Under the pieces are notes generated by a model, which was not told the DNA's origin, searched no databases, and saw only the letters and a program-made list of their open reading frames with translations. Positions 1 to 7,525 of a DNA stretch of 11,919 nucleotides are shown one piece after another. The stretch lies in the NCBI GenBank assembly GCA_016704895.1, contig JADIZG010000049.1, positions 1-11,919 of the forward strand. Reading direction: 5' to 3'. Made by a program: the position numbers and the translations under genes. The DNA is from Betaproteobacteria bacterium. GTDB lineage: Bacteria > Pseudomonadota > Gammaproteobacteria > Burkholderiales > Casimicrobiaceae. Each line of letters opens with the position of its first letter. The first letter of the stretch is position 1.

Positions 1-10
1 CTGCGACGAA

Positions 11-277
11 TTATTCGCTCGATGGTGTGCCCGGTTCTAACACCACCGGACGTAAACGTTGAAGGCGTCGCCGACGCGATTCGAACGTCGTTGGATCGCC
101 TCCGACTTTCTGGGCAGGCAGGACGTCGATGATTTGAAGGGACGCGGACGTCGCACCATTGAAGATCACGCCGTTGTCATACAAGAATTCGGCCGCGCGA
201 GAGACGCTGCCGGTCGCGAACGCACAGAGCGTCAGCGCCGAAACCAACACCGCATGGACAGTTCGGTGGAAACGCAT
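11..277 (-). CDS. Small putative exported protein, function unknown
   Basis: An 88-residue reading frame starting at the ATG complementary to 275-277. An upstream in-frame TTG at 298 is possible, but the ATG puts a textbook signal peptide at the N-terminus: MRFHR, a hydrophobic stretch (AVLVSALTLCAFATG), then a likely cleavage site after SRAA. The mature part begins EFLYDNG and ends in an Arg-rich tail (ESRRRRLQRL) that looks unlike the first half. A frameshift near 70-85 that lost the original C-terminus is therefore possible; another frame there reads GDAFNVYVRW. No Shine-Dalgarno sequence is obvious. It is divergent from the S8 protease gene with about 147 bp between the two starts, so they may share a control region. 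I do not recognise the family. The signal peptide is the main support that this is a real gene; it could be a remnant. Confidence 0.45.
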   Translation of the reverse strand: MRFHRTVHAVLVSALTLCAFATGSVSRAAEFLYDNGVIFNGATSASLQIIDVLPAQKVGGDPTTFESRRRRLQRLRPVVLEPGTPSSE

Positions 278-414
278 GGGAAGCCTATTGGGCGACAATT
301 ACCGATCGACGATATGCGGGAGGCTAGTTCCAACCTTGATGCAGGTCAAGGAAGGCGGCCTCCGGCCAAATCAGCGTGGCGAGGATTTCAAAGTCATCGC
401 CCCGAACCCAAGCC

Positions 415-420
415 GGAGGG
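415..420 (+). promoter_or_regulatory. Ribosome binding site of the S8 protease gene
   Basis: GGAGGG lies 4 to 5 bases before the ATG at 425. It is the best Shine-Dalgarno match in this part of the window. It decides the start of the protease, because the reading frame itself stays open upstream to 59. The 425 start also yields a proper signal peptide. Confidence 0.7.
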
Positions 421-783
421 TCGCATGCGCATCGGATCGCCTGTTCGTGTTTCCGTCGCCCTTGTCATGGGGGTGCTCTTCTCGGCGCCGGCTTGGACCG
501 AATCCTCTGGTGTGTTACCTACTCTGCGCGCCCGCGTCGAACGAGAGATGTTCGTGGTGTTCGATCCTCTGCAACGTCCCCCAAGCGCTCAGCGCATTGC
601 GGCCAGGATCCCGGAGGATCGTGAAGCGGCCGGACTGGTGGACCTCCTCGGACCGGTCGAGTCCGTGACCGTTTGGTATCCCCAACGCATCGTTGCCGAC
701 GATATCCTTTTGGAGGAAATCGAACGCTCACCTCGATCGCCGCTCGCCGTCCTCAACGAAGTGCTTCTCATGCGCTTTCGCGG

Positions 784-2007
784 GGAACCGACTCGAAGTT
801 CGAGCTCGACCGACTTCGCAAAGACCCACGAGTCTTGGACGTAGAGCGCAATGGTGTTGTTCAGTTCTCGGTAGCCGATTACGGCAACTCCGCCGGGGCG
901 CCCGCCACGAGAATCGAAGGAAAGTACCAATGGGGGATGCAGCTTCTGCGCTTCCCGGCGGCGTTGGGCAAGCTGCGGGGCACCGCGTACGTGTCGATCG
1001 TCGATACCGGTGTCCAGAACCCGAGCGGAATCCCGCACGCGGAGCTCGCGAGGGCGTTGCGCCCACGGCTTTCCACCGGCAGGATGCAAGCGGAAAGCGG
1101 TCACCTCTTTACTTCGGGCGACATCGACGAAGGAGCGCAGTACCCTTACTACCGAGGACATGGCACGCACGTTGCAGGAATCATCGCCGCACAGGCCGAC
1201 GGCCAAGGCGTCTCCGGAGGGTGCCCGGACTGCGCCCTCGCAATACAAGCCATTCAGACAACCGCCGACGTCGCAGGTGCCGCGATTCTTGACGCGGTAG
1301 CGCGCGGCGCTCAAGTAATTAACATGAGCTTTGGGATTCCCAGACCGGATACGGTTTACGTTCCAGACTCCTACTGTGTTGAAAATTCCACAACTCCGCC
1401 ATGCAACGCCATTTCAATCGCCGCGCAACGCGAAGTAGCCCTCGTCGCATCCTCGGGAAACGATCGATTCCACGTGCAGTTCCCGGCCAATCAGTCCGGC
1501 GTGATGGCAATTGGCGGCCTCGAGTTCGTGTCGCAGACGCCGACAGCAACGTTCTGGACGACACCGCAGTCCGCGATCCTGCCCGACTATCCGGGGCCAA
1601 CTGCATTCCTGGATTGCATGGTGAATGGCAATCCGAGTTCAAGCGCGGAAGGTGGCTCGAACTGCGGGCCGACGCAGTTCCTTGTCGCACCAGCGAGAAA
1701 CGTGCTTTCAACGTTCTATGGAGGATACGAGTGGGAGCCGTTTGCCCGCTGCATGGACATGGCGGATGGAGCCAACCCGCAATTCGTCGGACCGTCGCAG
1801 ACCTATGCCGCCGAGCCGGATTATCTGAACGGGTACGTAGAGTACGTAGCTTCCGGATATGGAACATGCACGGGCACGTCGATGTCCGCGCCGCATGTGA
1901 CTGCCGCCGCCGCGCTGGTGCGATCGTCGAATCCGCTGTTGAACGCCTCGGACATTCGCCGAATTCTCCAGCGACATGCCTCCGGCAACGACACGCGCCT
2001 CGATTGA
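784..2007 (+). CDS. S8 peptidase catalytic domain (middle piece of the frameshifted protease)
   Basis: This piece carries all the chemistry of the protease. Numbered on the restored protein, the catalytic Asp194 lies in SIVDTG (codon 1003-1005), His246 in GHGTHVAG (codon 1159-1161) and the nucleophile Ser486 in GTSMSAPH (codon 1879-1881). The oxyanion-hole Asn346 lies in ASSGND (codon 1459-1461). The Asn-to-Ser distance is 140 residues against 66 in subtilisin, so about 75 residues are inserted here, including several Cys (FLDCMVNG, GSNCGP, FARCMD, YGTCTG) that could form disulfides after export. CPDCA near 1222-1236 is another close Cys pair. The frame is open from 673, but sequence before about 784 in this frame is the shadow of the propeptide. 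It stops at TGA 2005-2007 right after TRLD, where the downstream frame takes over. The S8 assignment is secure; substrate specificity cannot be told. Confidence 0.85.
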   Translation, partial: GTDSKFELDRLRKDPRVLDVERNGVVQFSVADYGNSAGAPATRIEGKYQWGMQLLRFPAALGKLRGTAYVSIVDTGVQNPSGIPHAELARALRPRLSTGRMQAESGHLFTSGDIDEGAQYPYYRGHGTHVAGIIAAQADGQGVSGGCPDCALAIQAIQTTADVAGAAILDAVARGAQVINMSFGIPRPDTVYVPDSYCVENSTTPPCNAISIAAQREVALVASSGNDRFHVQFPANQSGVMAIGGLEFVSQTPTATFWTTPQSAILPDYPGPTAFLDCMVNGNPSSSAEGGSNCGPTQFLVAPARNVLSTFYGGYEWEPFARCMDMADGANPQFVGPSQTYAAEPDYLNGYVEYVASGYGTCTGTSMSAPHVTAAAALVRSSNPLLNASDIRRILQRHASGNDTRLD

Positions 2008-3767
2008 ACCCGACTGCGTTCGACGCGACGGTGAAGAATCGCCTCACGCCACTGTTCTCGCTCTATAGCGGAACCGCGCGAAACCACGTCTATACAATCG
2101 CCCCCCAGATGGCCGTCGCGGCAATCAACGGCACGCTCGTTCCATCGCCGGCCTACAGGCTCAATCAGAACTCGGCGAACGTAACGTGCTCCCCGCCGTG
2201 CAACAACATGCCAGTGGTGCCGGCGCCGGCGTTTCAGATCTTAAGTCCGGACAATAGTCCCGCGAGCGGAGTGCCGCTGTATTTGGCTCAGGATCCCGCG
2301 TTCGGCAACGGAAGTGTGACACCAAGCTCTCTGGTGGCCGTAAGCACGTCAACGGGAACGGTCCCGACCGGCATGGCGTGGACGTATTCGACGGTCGACA
2401 TCAACGTCCGTTCCGCGAGAATCGGCGCGGCTTTGCAATCGTCCTACCCTATCACCTACGCGCGCGTTGGTAACACGATTGCCGGATATCCGTATTTTCC
2501 GAGCATCACGACCTACGGCTCGAACCCGAAATCGACGTTGAGCGTGTATGTTTCCCACGTCAATCCTCTGGCGTCAGGGCCCGATATGGTGCCGTTGTAT
2601 CGGATGAGCGGTCGGTGCGGCGAAGTCGCATCGTCGACGTGCGACAACGTCGGTGGAACCGGGTACAACCCTTTTCACGTCTCGCATAGGTACACGACAA
2701 GCGAAACGGGGAAGTCGTCGCTGGCGGCGTCCGGATACAAGCTCGATGGAATTGAGGGATATCTCTTTGCCAAGACCTACACGAACGCGCCGATTAGCGG
2801 CGCGGTACGGGTATGCCGGCTTCTCGACCCCGTCTCCGACGAAATGATCCTGTTCCCGGCGACCGGCAGCAATGGTAAGTCATGCAATCCGCCTTTCCCG
2901 AGTTACGCTTCCAATAGCTACTACAGCACGCAACTCGACGCGACGGATTGGATAGGGTGGGGAATCCCCAACTACGGCGGAAATACTCCGCCGTCGGTTT
3001 CCATTACAAACCCGACAAACGGCGCAACGTTGACGTTTGGGTCGCCCGTAACGCTCTCGGCGAGCGCATCGGACAGCAGCGGGATCGGAAATGTCAGGTT
3101 CTACGCGAACGGCGCGCTGGTGGCGACGGACAACACGTCTCCGTACAGCAAGAGTTGGACTCCCTCGGCGCCGGGATCGTACAAGATCCACGCCGTCGCC
3201 ACGGATATGCACACTACACCCTGGGCCGCCACATCGAATCCCGTCCAGATCACCGTCGGATCCTGCCCGAACACAATTCCCACCGTCGCCAATGGTGGGT
3301 TCGAGACGCCCGCTCTTCCACTCGGGAACTACGACGATGCCCCGGCCGGTGCGTCCTGGACGTTTGTTCCGGTCTGGGGTGGCGGGCAATCCGGCATCAG
3401 CGCGAACGGAAGCGTCTTCACCGACCACAATCCCAATGCGCCCGCCGGCACGCAAGTGGCTTACATCCAAGGCGCGAACACGATCAGCCAGGTGATCAAT
3501 TTCCCGTCCTGCGGCGTATATCGGGTCCGTATATCTGCGGCGCAGCGCGATCCGTTCTACAACCAGTCGGCTCTCGGTATCGAGCTCTACGTCGACGGGG
3601 CAAAGATCGGAACCACGGAGCTGACCCCGCTCGATCGGAATTACTCGACGCGAACTTCTGCGCAGTTCAGTGTCACCGCAGGCAACCACACCATTCTCTT
3701 CCAGGGCGTGAACAACGGTTACGACAACAGCGTCTTCATCGATTCGATACAGGTGATTTCGCCGTAA
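2004..3767 (+). CDS. C-terminal accessory domains of the S8 protease: DUF5648-like repeats, Ig-like domain, sugar-binding-like module
   Basis: The frame is open from 1401, but only sequence after about 2004 is coding. Numbering is on the restored protein. Residues about 540-700 begin TPLFSLYSG and contain NHVYT; residues about 720-815 contain VPLYRMSG, HRYTTSETG, GYKLDGIEGYLF and VRVCRLLDP. Both resemble DUF5648-type repeats (PLYR, then HfYT, then GY-eGi-GY), which are found in exported bacterial proteins. Residues about 855-946 (PPSVSITNPTNGATLTFG to PVQITVG) form a bacterial Ig-like domain. Residues about 950-1114 (VANGGFETP, AYIQGANTISQ, LYVDGAKIG, FIDSIQV) look like a jelly-roll carbohydrate-binding domain of the CBM/DUF642 kind. 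The likely job is attaching the protease to a surface or polymer. There is no membrane anchor or sorting signal at the C-terminus. If translated alone, an ATG at 2109 could start it, but it would lack a signal peptide and the start of the first repeat. Confidence 0.7.
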   Translation: MNPTAFDATVKNRLTPLFSLYSGTARNHVYTIAPQMAVAAINGTLVPSPAYRLNQNSANVTCSPPCNNMPVVPAPAFQILSPDNSPASGVPLYLAQDPAFGNGSVTPSSLVAVSTSTGTVPTGMAWTYSTVDINVRSARIGAALQSSYPITYARVGNTIAGYPYFPSITTYGSNPKSTLSVYVSHVNPLASGPDMVPLYRMSGRCGEVASSTCDNVGGTGYNPFHVSHRYTTSETGKSSLAASGYKLDGIEGYLFAKTYTNAPISGAVRVCRLLDPVSDEMILFPATGSNGKSCNPPFPSYASNSYYSTQLDATDWIGWGIPNYGGNTPPSVSITNPTNGATLTFGSPVTLSASASDSSGIGNVRFYANGALVATDNTSPYSKSWTPSAPGSYKIHAVATDMHTTPWAATSNPVQITVGSCPNTIPTVANGGFETPALPLGNYDDAPAGASWTFVPVWGGGQSGISANGSVFTDHNPNAPAGTQVAYIQGANTISQVINFPSCGVYRVRISAAQRDPFYNQSALGIELYVDGAKIGTTELTPLDRNYSTRTSAQFSVTAGNHTILFQGVNNGYDNSVFIDSIQVISP

Positions 3768-3796
3768 TGCAGCTGGTCCCCGACGGACTACTGCAT
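3767..3796. terminator. Strong hairpin between the convergent protease and rodA genes
   Basis: The hairpin begins on the last base of the protease stop codon. ATGCAG pairs with CTGCAT, then after one bulged C, TGGTCC pairs with GGACTA (one G-T wobble) around a 5-base loop: 12 base pairs in all. No T-run follows on either strand, so it is not a classical intrinsic terminator. Its position in the only gap between converging genes still makes a bidirectional termination or 3'-end stabilising role the best guess. Confidence 0.45.
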
Positions 3797-3871
3797 CGAA
3801 GTGTGCCGGGCCCGAGAATGTCGAGGCCGCAGCACCTCGCGGCGCTGGCTCTTTCGCGCATCGTTGCCTCG

Positions 3872-4990
3872 TCAGCTCGTCACGAGCTTCCGGTGCGCCT
3901 GCACGCTCATCAGGATGCCGATCCCGATGAACAGCGACACCATCGCGGTGCCGCCGTACGACACGAACGGCAGCGGCACGCCGACCACCGGCAGGATGCC
4001 GCTCACCATCCCCATGTTGACGAACGCGTAGGTGAACAGCATCAGCGTCACCGCGCCCGCGATCAGCCTCGCGAACAGTGTCGACGCGTTCGACGCGATC
4101 ATCATCGCGCGCGCGATCAGCACCAGGTAGAGGATCACCAGCAGCACGTTGCCGATCAGCCCGAACTCCTCGCCGAACACCGCGAAGATGAAGTCGGTGT
4201 GCTTCTCGGGCAGGAAGTCGAGGTGCGCCTGCGTGCCGTTCAGCCACCCCTTGCCGACGACGCCGCCCGAGCCGATCGCGATCGACGCCTGCGTCGTGTG
4301 GTAGCCCGCGCCGAGCGGATCGGTCGACGGGTCGATGAACGTGAGGATGCGCTGGCGCTGGTAGTCGTGCAGCTGCGCCCACATCAGCGGGCCGGCAGCC
4401 GCACCGACCGCGGCGAGACCCACGATCACCTTCCACGACAGTCCCGCGAGGAACAGCACGTAGAACCCCGACGCGGTGAGCAGGAGCCCGGTGCCGAGGT
4501 CCGGCTGGCGCTTGACGAGCCACGCGGGCACGGCGATCAGCAACGCCGCGAGCACGAAGTCGGCCCAGCCGATCCGGCCCTCGCGCTTCTGGAAGTACCA
4601 GGCGAGCATCAGCGGCAGCGCGATCTTCATGAGCTCCGAGGGCTGGAAGCGCACGACGCCCAGGTCGAGCCAGCGGCGCGAGCCGTTGACGACGACGCCG
4701 AACAGCGCGACGCCGACCAGCATCACGACGCCCGCCAGGTAGAGCGGCAAAGCGATGCGGGAGAGCGTCTGCGGAGGCACGTTCGCGATCAGCCACATCG
4801 CGGCGAGCGCGATGCCGAGGCTCACCGCCTGGTTCGTCAGGCGCGCGACGCTCTGGTCGGCCGCCGAGAACAGCGTGACGAATCCGACGCCGACGATCGC
4901 CATCGCGATCGCGAAGAGCGGGCGGTCGACGCGGCGGACCACGACCTCCCAGAGGCGCGCGAGCGCGTCGCCGATGCGTATCCCGGCCAT
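3872..4990 (-). CDS. rodA: RodA, SEDS-family peptidoglycan glycosyltransferase
   Basis: A 372-residue polytopic inner-membrane protein of normal RodA length, with about ten hydrophobic segments. It polymerises lipid II into glycan strands during cell elongation and works as a pair with PBP2 (mrdA), the gene just upstream. SEDS hallmarks are in order: GSRRWLDLG (103-111), QPSELMK (116-122), KRQPDLGTG (160-168), the loop FLPEKHTDFIFAVFGEE (259-275) with Asp266 matching the catalytic Asp262 of E. coli RodA, and VGVPLPFVSYGGT (336-348) near the end. The start ATG (4988-4990) overlaps the mrdA stop by one base (TGATG) and has no Shine-Dalgarno of its own, which points to translational coupling. 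It is last in the elongation operon. The frame stays open far upstream, but that is the shadow of mrdA. Confidence 0.97.
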   Translation of the reverse strand: MAGIRIGDALARLWEVVVRRVDRPLFAIAMAIVGVGFVTLFSAADQSVARLTNQAVSLGIALAAMWLIANVPPQTLSRIALPLYLAGVVMLVGVALFGVVVNGSRRWLDLGVVRFQPSELMKIALPLMLAWYFQKREGRIGWADFVLAALLIAVPAWLVKRQPDLGTGLLLTASGFYVLFLAGLSWKVIVGLAAVGAAAGPLMWAQLHDYQRQRILTFIDPSTDPLGAGYHTTQASIAIGSGGVVGKGWLNGTQAHLDFLPEKHTDFIFAVFGEEFGLIGNVLLVILYLVLIARAMMIASNASTLFARLIAGAVTLMLFTYAFVNMGMVSGILPVVGVPLPFVSYGGTAMVSLFIGIGILMSVQAHRKLVTS

Positions 4991-6972
4991 CAGTCGCTCG
5001 TGTCGTCGGCGTCGGGCGCCGGGCCGTCGTGGAGCGGCGCGGGGCCGGCGGCCTTGAGGCCGAGCAGGTAGTAGTCGAGCACCTGGCGCGCGATCGGCGC
5101 CGCCGCCTGCGCGCCGAAGCCGCCGTTCTCGACCAGCACGGCGAGCGCGATCGTCGGCTTCTCCGCGGGCGCGTAGGCGATGTACCACGCGTGGTCGCGC
5201 AGCCGCTCGTCGACCTGGTGCGCCTTGTACTCCTCGCCCTTGAGCGAGAACACCTGCGCGGTGCCGGTCTTGCCGCCCGACACGTAGGCCGCGCCCCTGA
5301 ACGCCGCGGCGCTCGTGCCTTCCCGGTTGACCAGCACGAGCGCGTTGCGGATCACCTCGAGGTGCTCGGGCTTCACGCCGAGACTGTAGGCGGGCTCCCG
5401 GGCGATCGCGCGCGCCTTCCCGGTCCTTGCGTCCTCGACGCGCTGGACGAGGTGCGGACGGAACGCGACGCCGCCGTTCGCGATCGTCGCGGTCGCGTGC
5501 GCGAGCTGGACCGGCGTGAACGTCGTGTAGCCCTGGCCGATCCCCGCCGAGATCGTGTCGCCGAGGTACCACTTGCGGTGCTCCTCGCGGTACTGCGCGG
5601 CGGAAAAGCGCTGCCGCTTCCACTCGCGCGACGGCATCACGCCGGAGACCTCGCCCTCGATGTCGATGCCGGTCGGCCGCCCGAAGCCCAGCGAGGACAT
5701 GAAGCGCCAGGTATCGTCGATGTCGGTGTCGTTCGCCAGCAGGTAGAAGTAGGTGTCGCAGGACACGACGATCGCCTTCGTCATGTCGACGGTGCCGTGG
5801 CCGCCCTTCTTGTCGTCGCGGAAGCGGTGCGCCGCGCCGGCAAGCTGGAAGTAGCCGGGGTCGGCGAACGCCTGCGTCGGCGTGCGCTTGCCCGACGTGA
5901 GCGCGCCGAGCGCGAGGAACGGCTTGATCGTCGAGCCGGGCGGGTACGCGCCGCGCAGCGGCCGGTTGAGCAGCGGCTTGTCGGGGGACTCGTTCAGCTC
6001 CTGCCACGAGGCGGTGTCGATGCCGTCGACGAACAGGTTCGGGTCGTAGCCCGGCATCGAGACGAACGCGAGCACGTCGCCGGTCGCGGGCTCGATCGCG
6101 ACGAGCGCGCCGCGCCGGTCGCCGAACGCCGCCTCCGCCGCCGCCTGCAGGTTGATGTCGATCGACAGTCGCAGGTTGTTGCCCGACACGGGCGGCGTGC
6201 GCGACAGGGTGCGCACCGCGCGGCCCGCCGCGTCGACCTCGACCTCCTCGACGCCGGTCGTGCCGTGCAGCTCGCGCTCGTAGGTGAGCTCGACGCCGAC
6301 CTTGCCGATCGTGTCGGTGCCCTTGTAGTCGGCCCCCTCCTCCCACGACGCGATGCGCGCGAGGTCGCGCTCCGTGATGCGGCCGATGTAGCCGATCACG
6401 TGGGACGCGACCGCGCCGAACGGGTAGTGGCGGAACAGCCGCGCCTTGATCTCGACGCCGGGGAAGCGGTACCGGTTGGCGGCGAAGCGCGCGACCTCGT
6501 CGTCGGTGAGCTTCGTGCGGATCGGCAGGCTCTCGAAGTTCTTCGACTCCTCCATCAGCTTGCGGAAGCGCTTGCGGTCGCGCGGCGCGATGTCGACGAC
6601 GCCCGCGAGCGCGTCGATCGTCGCCTCGAGGTCGCGCACGCGCGCGGGCTGGATCTCGAGCGTGTAGGCCGAGTAGCTCTGCGCGAGGACGACGCCGTTG
6701 CGGTCGGTGATCACGCCGCGGTTGGGCGCGATCGGGACGATCGCGATCCGGTTCGTCTCGGCCAGCGTGCGGAAGTGGCCGTGCTGCGCGACCTGCAGGT
6801 AGGCGAACCGCCCGACGAGCACCGCGAACGCGACGAGCACCGCGCCGCCTGCGATCGCGAGTCGCCGGCGGAACCGCACGAGCTCGCGCTCGGGGTTGCG
6901 GAGCTCGGAGGCGCCGAACGCGCCGGTGTCGCTCGCGCGGCGTCGCTTCGAGAAGAGCCTGCGGCGGATCAT
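4990..6972 (-). CDS. mrdA: Penicillin-binding protein 2, peptidoglycan D,D-transpeptidase of the elongasome
   Basis: A 660-residue class B PBP that cross-links peptidoglycan in the periplasm and partners RodA. It has a basic cytoplasmic N-terminus, one membrane anchor at about 38-58 (LAIAGGAVLVAFAVLVGRFA), then the dimerisation/pedestal region (APNRGVITDRNG at 82-93, HVIGYIGRI at 191-199, the GKVGVELTYE motif at 223-232). The transpeptidase domain has all three active-site motifs: Ser347-T-I-Lys350 in PPGSTIKPF, Ser404-C-D, and K568-T-G in GGKTGTAQ. The length is near the usual 600-650; the excess is a Pro/Ala/Asp-rich tail after residue 640. It starts 10 bases after the mreD stop with no clear Shine-Dalgarno and runs directly into rodA. 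The product is also called PBP2 or PbpA. No lesion is seen. Confidence 0.97.
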   Translation of the reverse strand: MIRRRLFSKRRRASDTGAFGASELRNPERELVRFRRRLAIAGGAVLVAFAVLVGRFAYLQVAQHGHFRTLAETNRIAIVPIAPNRGVITDRNGVVLAQSYSAYTLEIQPARVRDLEATIDALAGVVDIAPRDRKRFRKLMEESKNFESLPIRTKLTDDEVARFAANRYRFPGVEIKARLFRHYPFGAVASHVIGYIGRITERDLARIASWEEGADYKGTDTIGKVGVELTYERELHGTTGVEEVEVDAAGRAVRTLSRTPPVSGNNLRLSIDINLQAAAEAAFGDRRGALVAIEPATGDVLAFVSMPGYDPNLFVDGIDTASWQELNESPDKPLLNRPLRGAYPPGSTIKPFLALGALTSGKRTPTQAFADPGYFQLAGAAHRFRDDKKGGHGTVDMTKAIVVSCDTYFYLLANDTDIDDTWRFMSSLGFGRPTGIDIEGEVSGVMPSREWKRQRFSAAQYREEHRKWYLGDTISAGIGQGYTTFTPVQLAHATATIANGGVAFRPHLVQRVEDARTGKARAIAREPAYSLGVKPEHLEVIRNALVLVNREGTSAAAFRGAAYVSGGKTGTAQVFSLKGEEYKAHQVDERLRDHAWYIAYAPAEKPTIALAVLVENGGFGAQAAAPIARQVLDYYLLGLKAAGPAPLHDGPAPDADDTSD

Positions 6973-6982
6973 CGTCGGGAAT

Positions 6983-7525
6983 TCAGAACGTCGACGACGA
7001 CCGCGTCGGCCGCTGCGGCCACTGCAGGACGACGGTGAGCGGCGGCCACAGCAGCGCGCCGACGATCGGCGGAACCGCGTAGGTCCAGCGCGGGAGCGGC
7101 GCGCCGCCGATCATGCGCACCAGGAGCACGAGCAACGCGCAGGCGCCGAGCAGGACGGCGACCTGCACCGCCTGCTGCCACAGCGGGAACCGGAGCACGC
7201 GGCGGCGGAAGTACTCGGCGCCGTAAGCGAGCGCCGCGTAGGCGAGCGCGTGCTGGCCGAACAGCGTGGCGTCGACGACGTCCATCACGAGACCCAGCGT
7301 CCACGAGACGCCGACCCCGACGTAGCGCGGCGCCTGGATGCACCAGTAGAGCAGCGTGAGCGCGACGAAGTCGGGCTTGAGCGCGAGTGCGACACCGGTG
7401 GTCGGAAGCGTGTTGGCGAGGAACGCGAGCACGAGCGTCAGCACGACGAACCACGGCTTCGCCGGCTTGAGGATCTCCTCGGGACGCGCGGGCGTGAACG
7501 AGGGGACGCGCGAGGCGAAGCTCAT
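6983..7525 (-). CDS. mreD: MreD, rod-shape-determining inner-membrane protein
   Basis: A 180-residue hydrophobic protein; the family is usually about 160-180. It links MreC and the MreB cytoskeleton to the PBP2/RodA synthases, and may act as a substrate-binding-like membrane subunit. About six hydrophobic segments are seen, at roughly 24-41, 51-66, 68-90, 91-104, 118-140 and 147-167, with the typical PDFVALTLLYWCIQAP and GLVMDVVDATLFGQHAL signatures. The start ATG (7523-7525) has a strong Shine-Dalgarno (GGGGGAGG, complementary to 7533-7540), partly enclosed in a small hairpin. The open frame of mreC overlaps this start by 4 bases (ATGA). Sequence conservation in MreD is low, so the operon position adds to the call. 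Confidence 0.93.
   Translation of the reverse strand: MSFASRVPSFTPARPEEILKPAKPWFVVLTLVLAFLANTLPTTGVALALKPDFVALTLLYWCIQAPRYVGVGVSWTLGLVMDVVDATLFGQHALAYAALAYGAEYFRRRVLRFPLWQQAVQVAVLLGACALLVLLVRMIGGAPLPRWTYAVPPIVGALLWPPLTVVLQWPQRPTRSSSTF

Larger units (their letters stand above)
425..3767 (+). pseudogene. Secreted multidomain S8 (subtilisin-like) serine protease, disrupted by two frameshifts
   Basis: Three consecutive open pieces form one gene: 425 to about 784 (signal peptide and propeptide), about 784 to 2007 (S8 catalytic domain) and about 2004 to 3767 (accessory domains). Each junction is repaired by one extra base, in the GGGG run at 782-785 and the TT at 2004-2005. The restored product is 1114 residues. 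Residues 1-23 are a signal peptide (MRIGSPVRVS, then hydrophobic VALVMGVLF, cleavage near SAPA). The remainder up to about 185 resembles an N-terminal propeptide and includes VLLMRFR followed by the D-P-R-V-LDVERN pattern usual before S8 domains. The catalytic triad is Asp194, His246 and Ser486. The expected role is extracellular protein degradation. Because all conserved motifs survive, the breaks may be recent mutations or homopolymer sequencing errors rather than old decay. No slippery heptamer suggests programmed frameshifting. The gene is less GC-rich than the mre and gat genes. Confidence 0.75.

Noticed and set aside
1401..2003. Upstream part of the plus-strand frame that ends at 3767
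   Set aside because: It overlaps the S8 catalytic domain in another frame and translates to Arg-rich nonsense. Only the part after about 2004 is coding.
779..2007. Programmed -1 frameshifting as explanation for the split protease
   Set aside because: Neither junction has an X-XXY-YYZ slippery heptamer, and no obvious stimulatory structure was found. Missing single bases in short runs explain it more simply.
3874..3888. 15-base palindrome AGCTCGT-C-ACGAGCT at the end of rodA considered as terminator or attachment site
   Set aside because: It lies within the rodA coding end, has a one-base centre and no T-run, and no matching copy elsewhere in the window.
2880..7038. Very long open frames on both strands (for example minus 2880-4796, plus 2948-5071, plus 5029-7038)
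   Set aside because: They are shadows of the protease, rodA and mrdA in GC-rich DNA. Their translations are Arg/His/Ala-rich with no domain, and the other strand carries genes with full family motifs.
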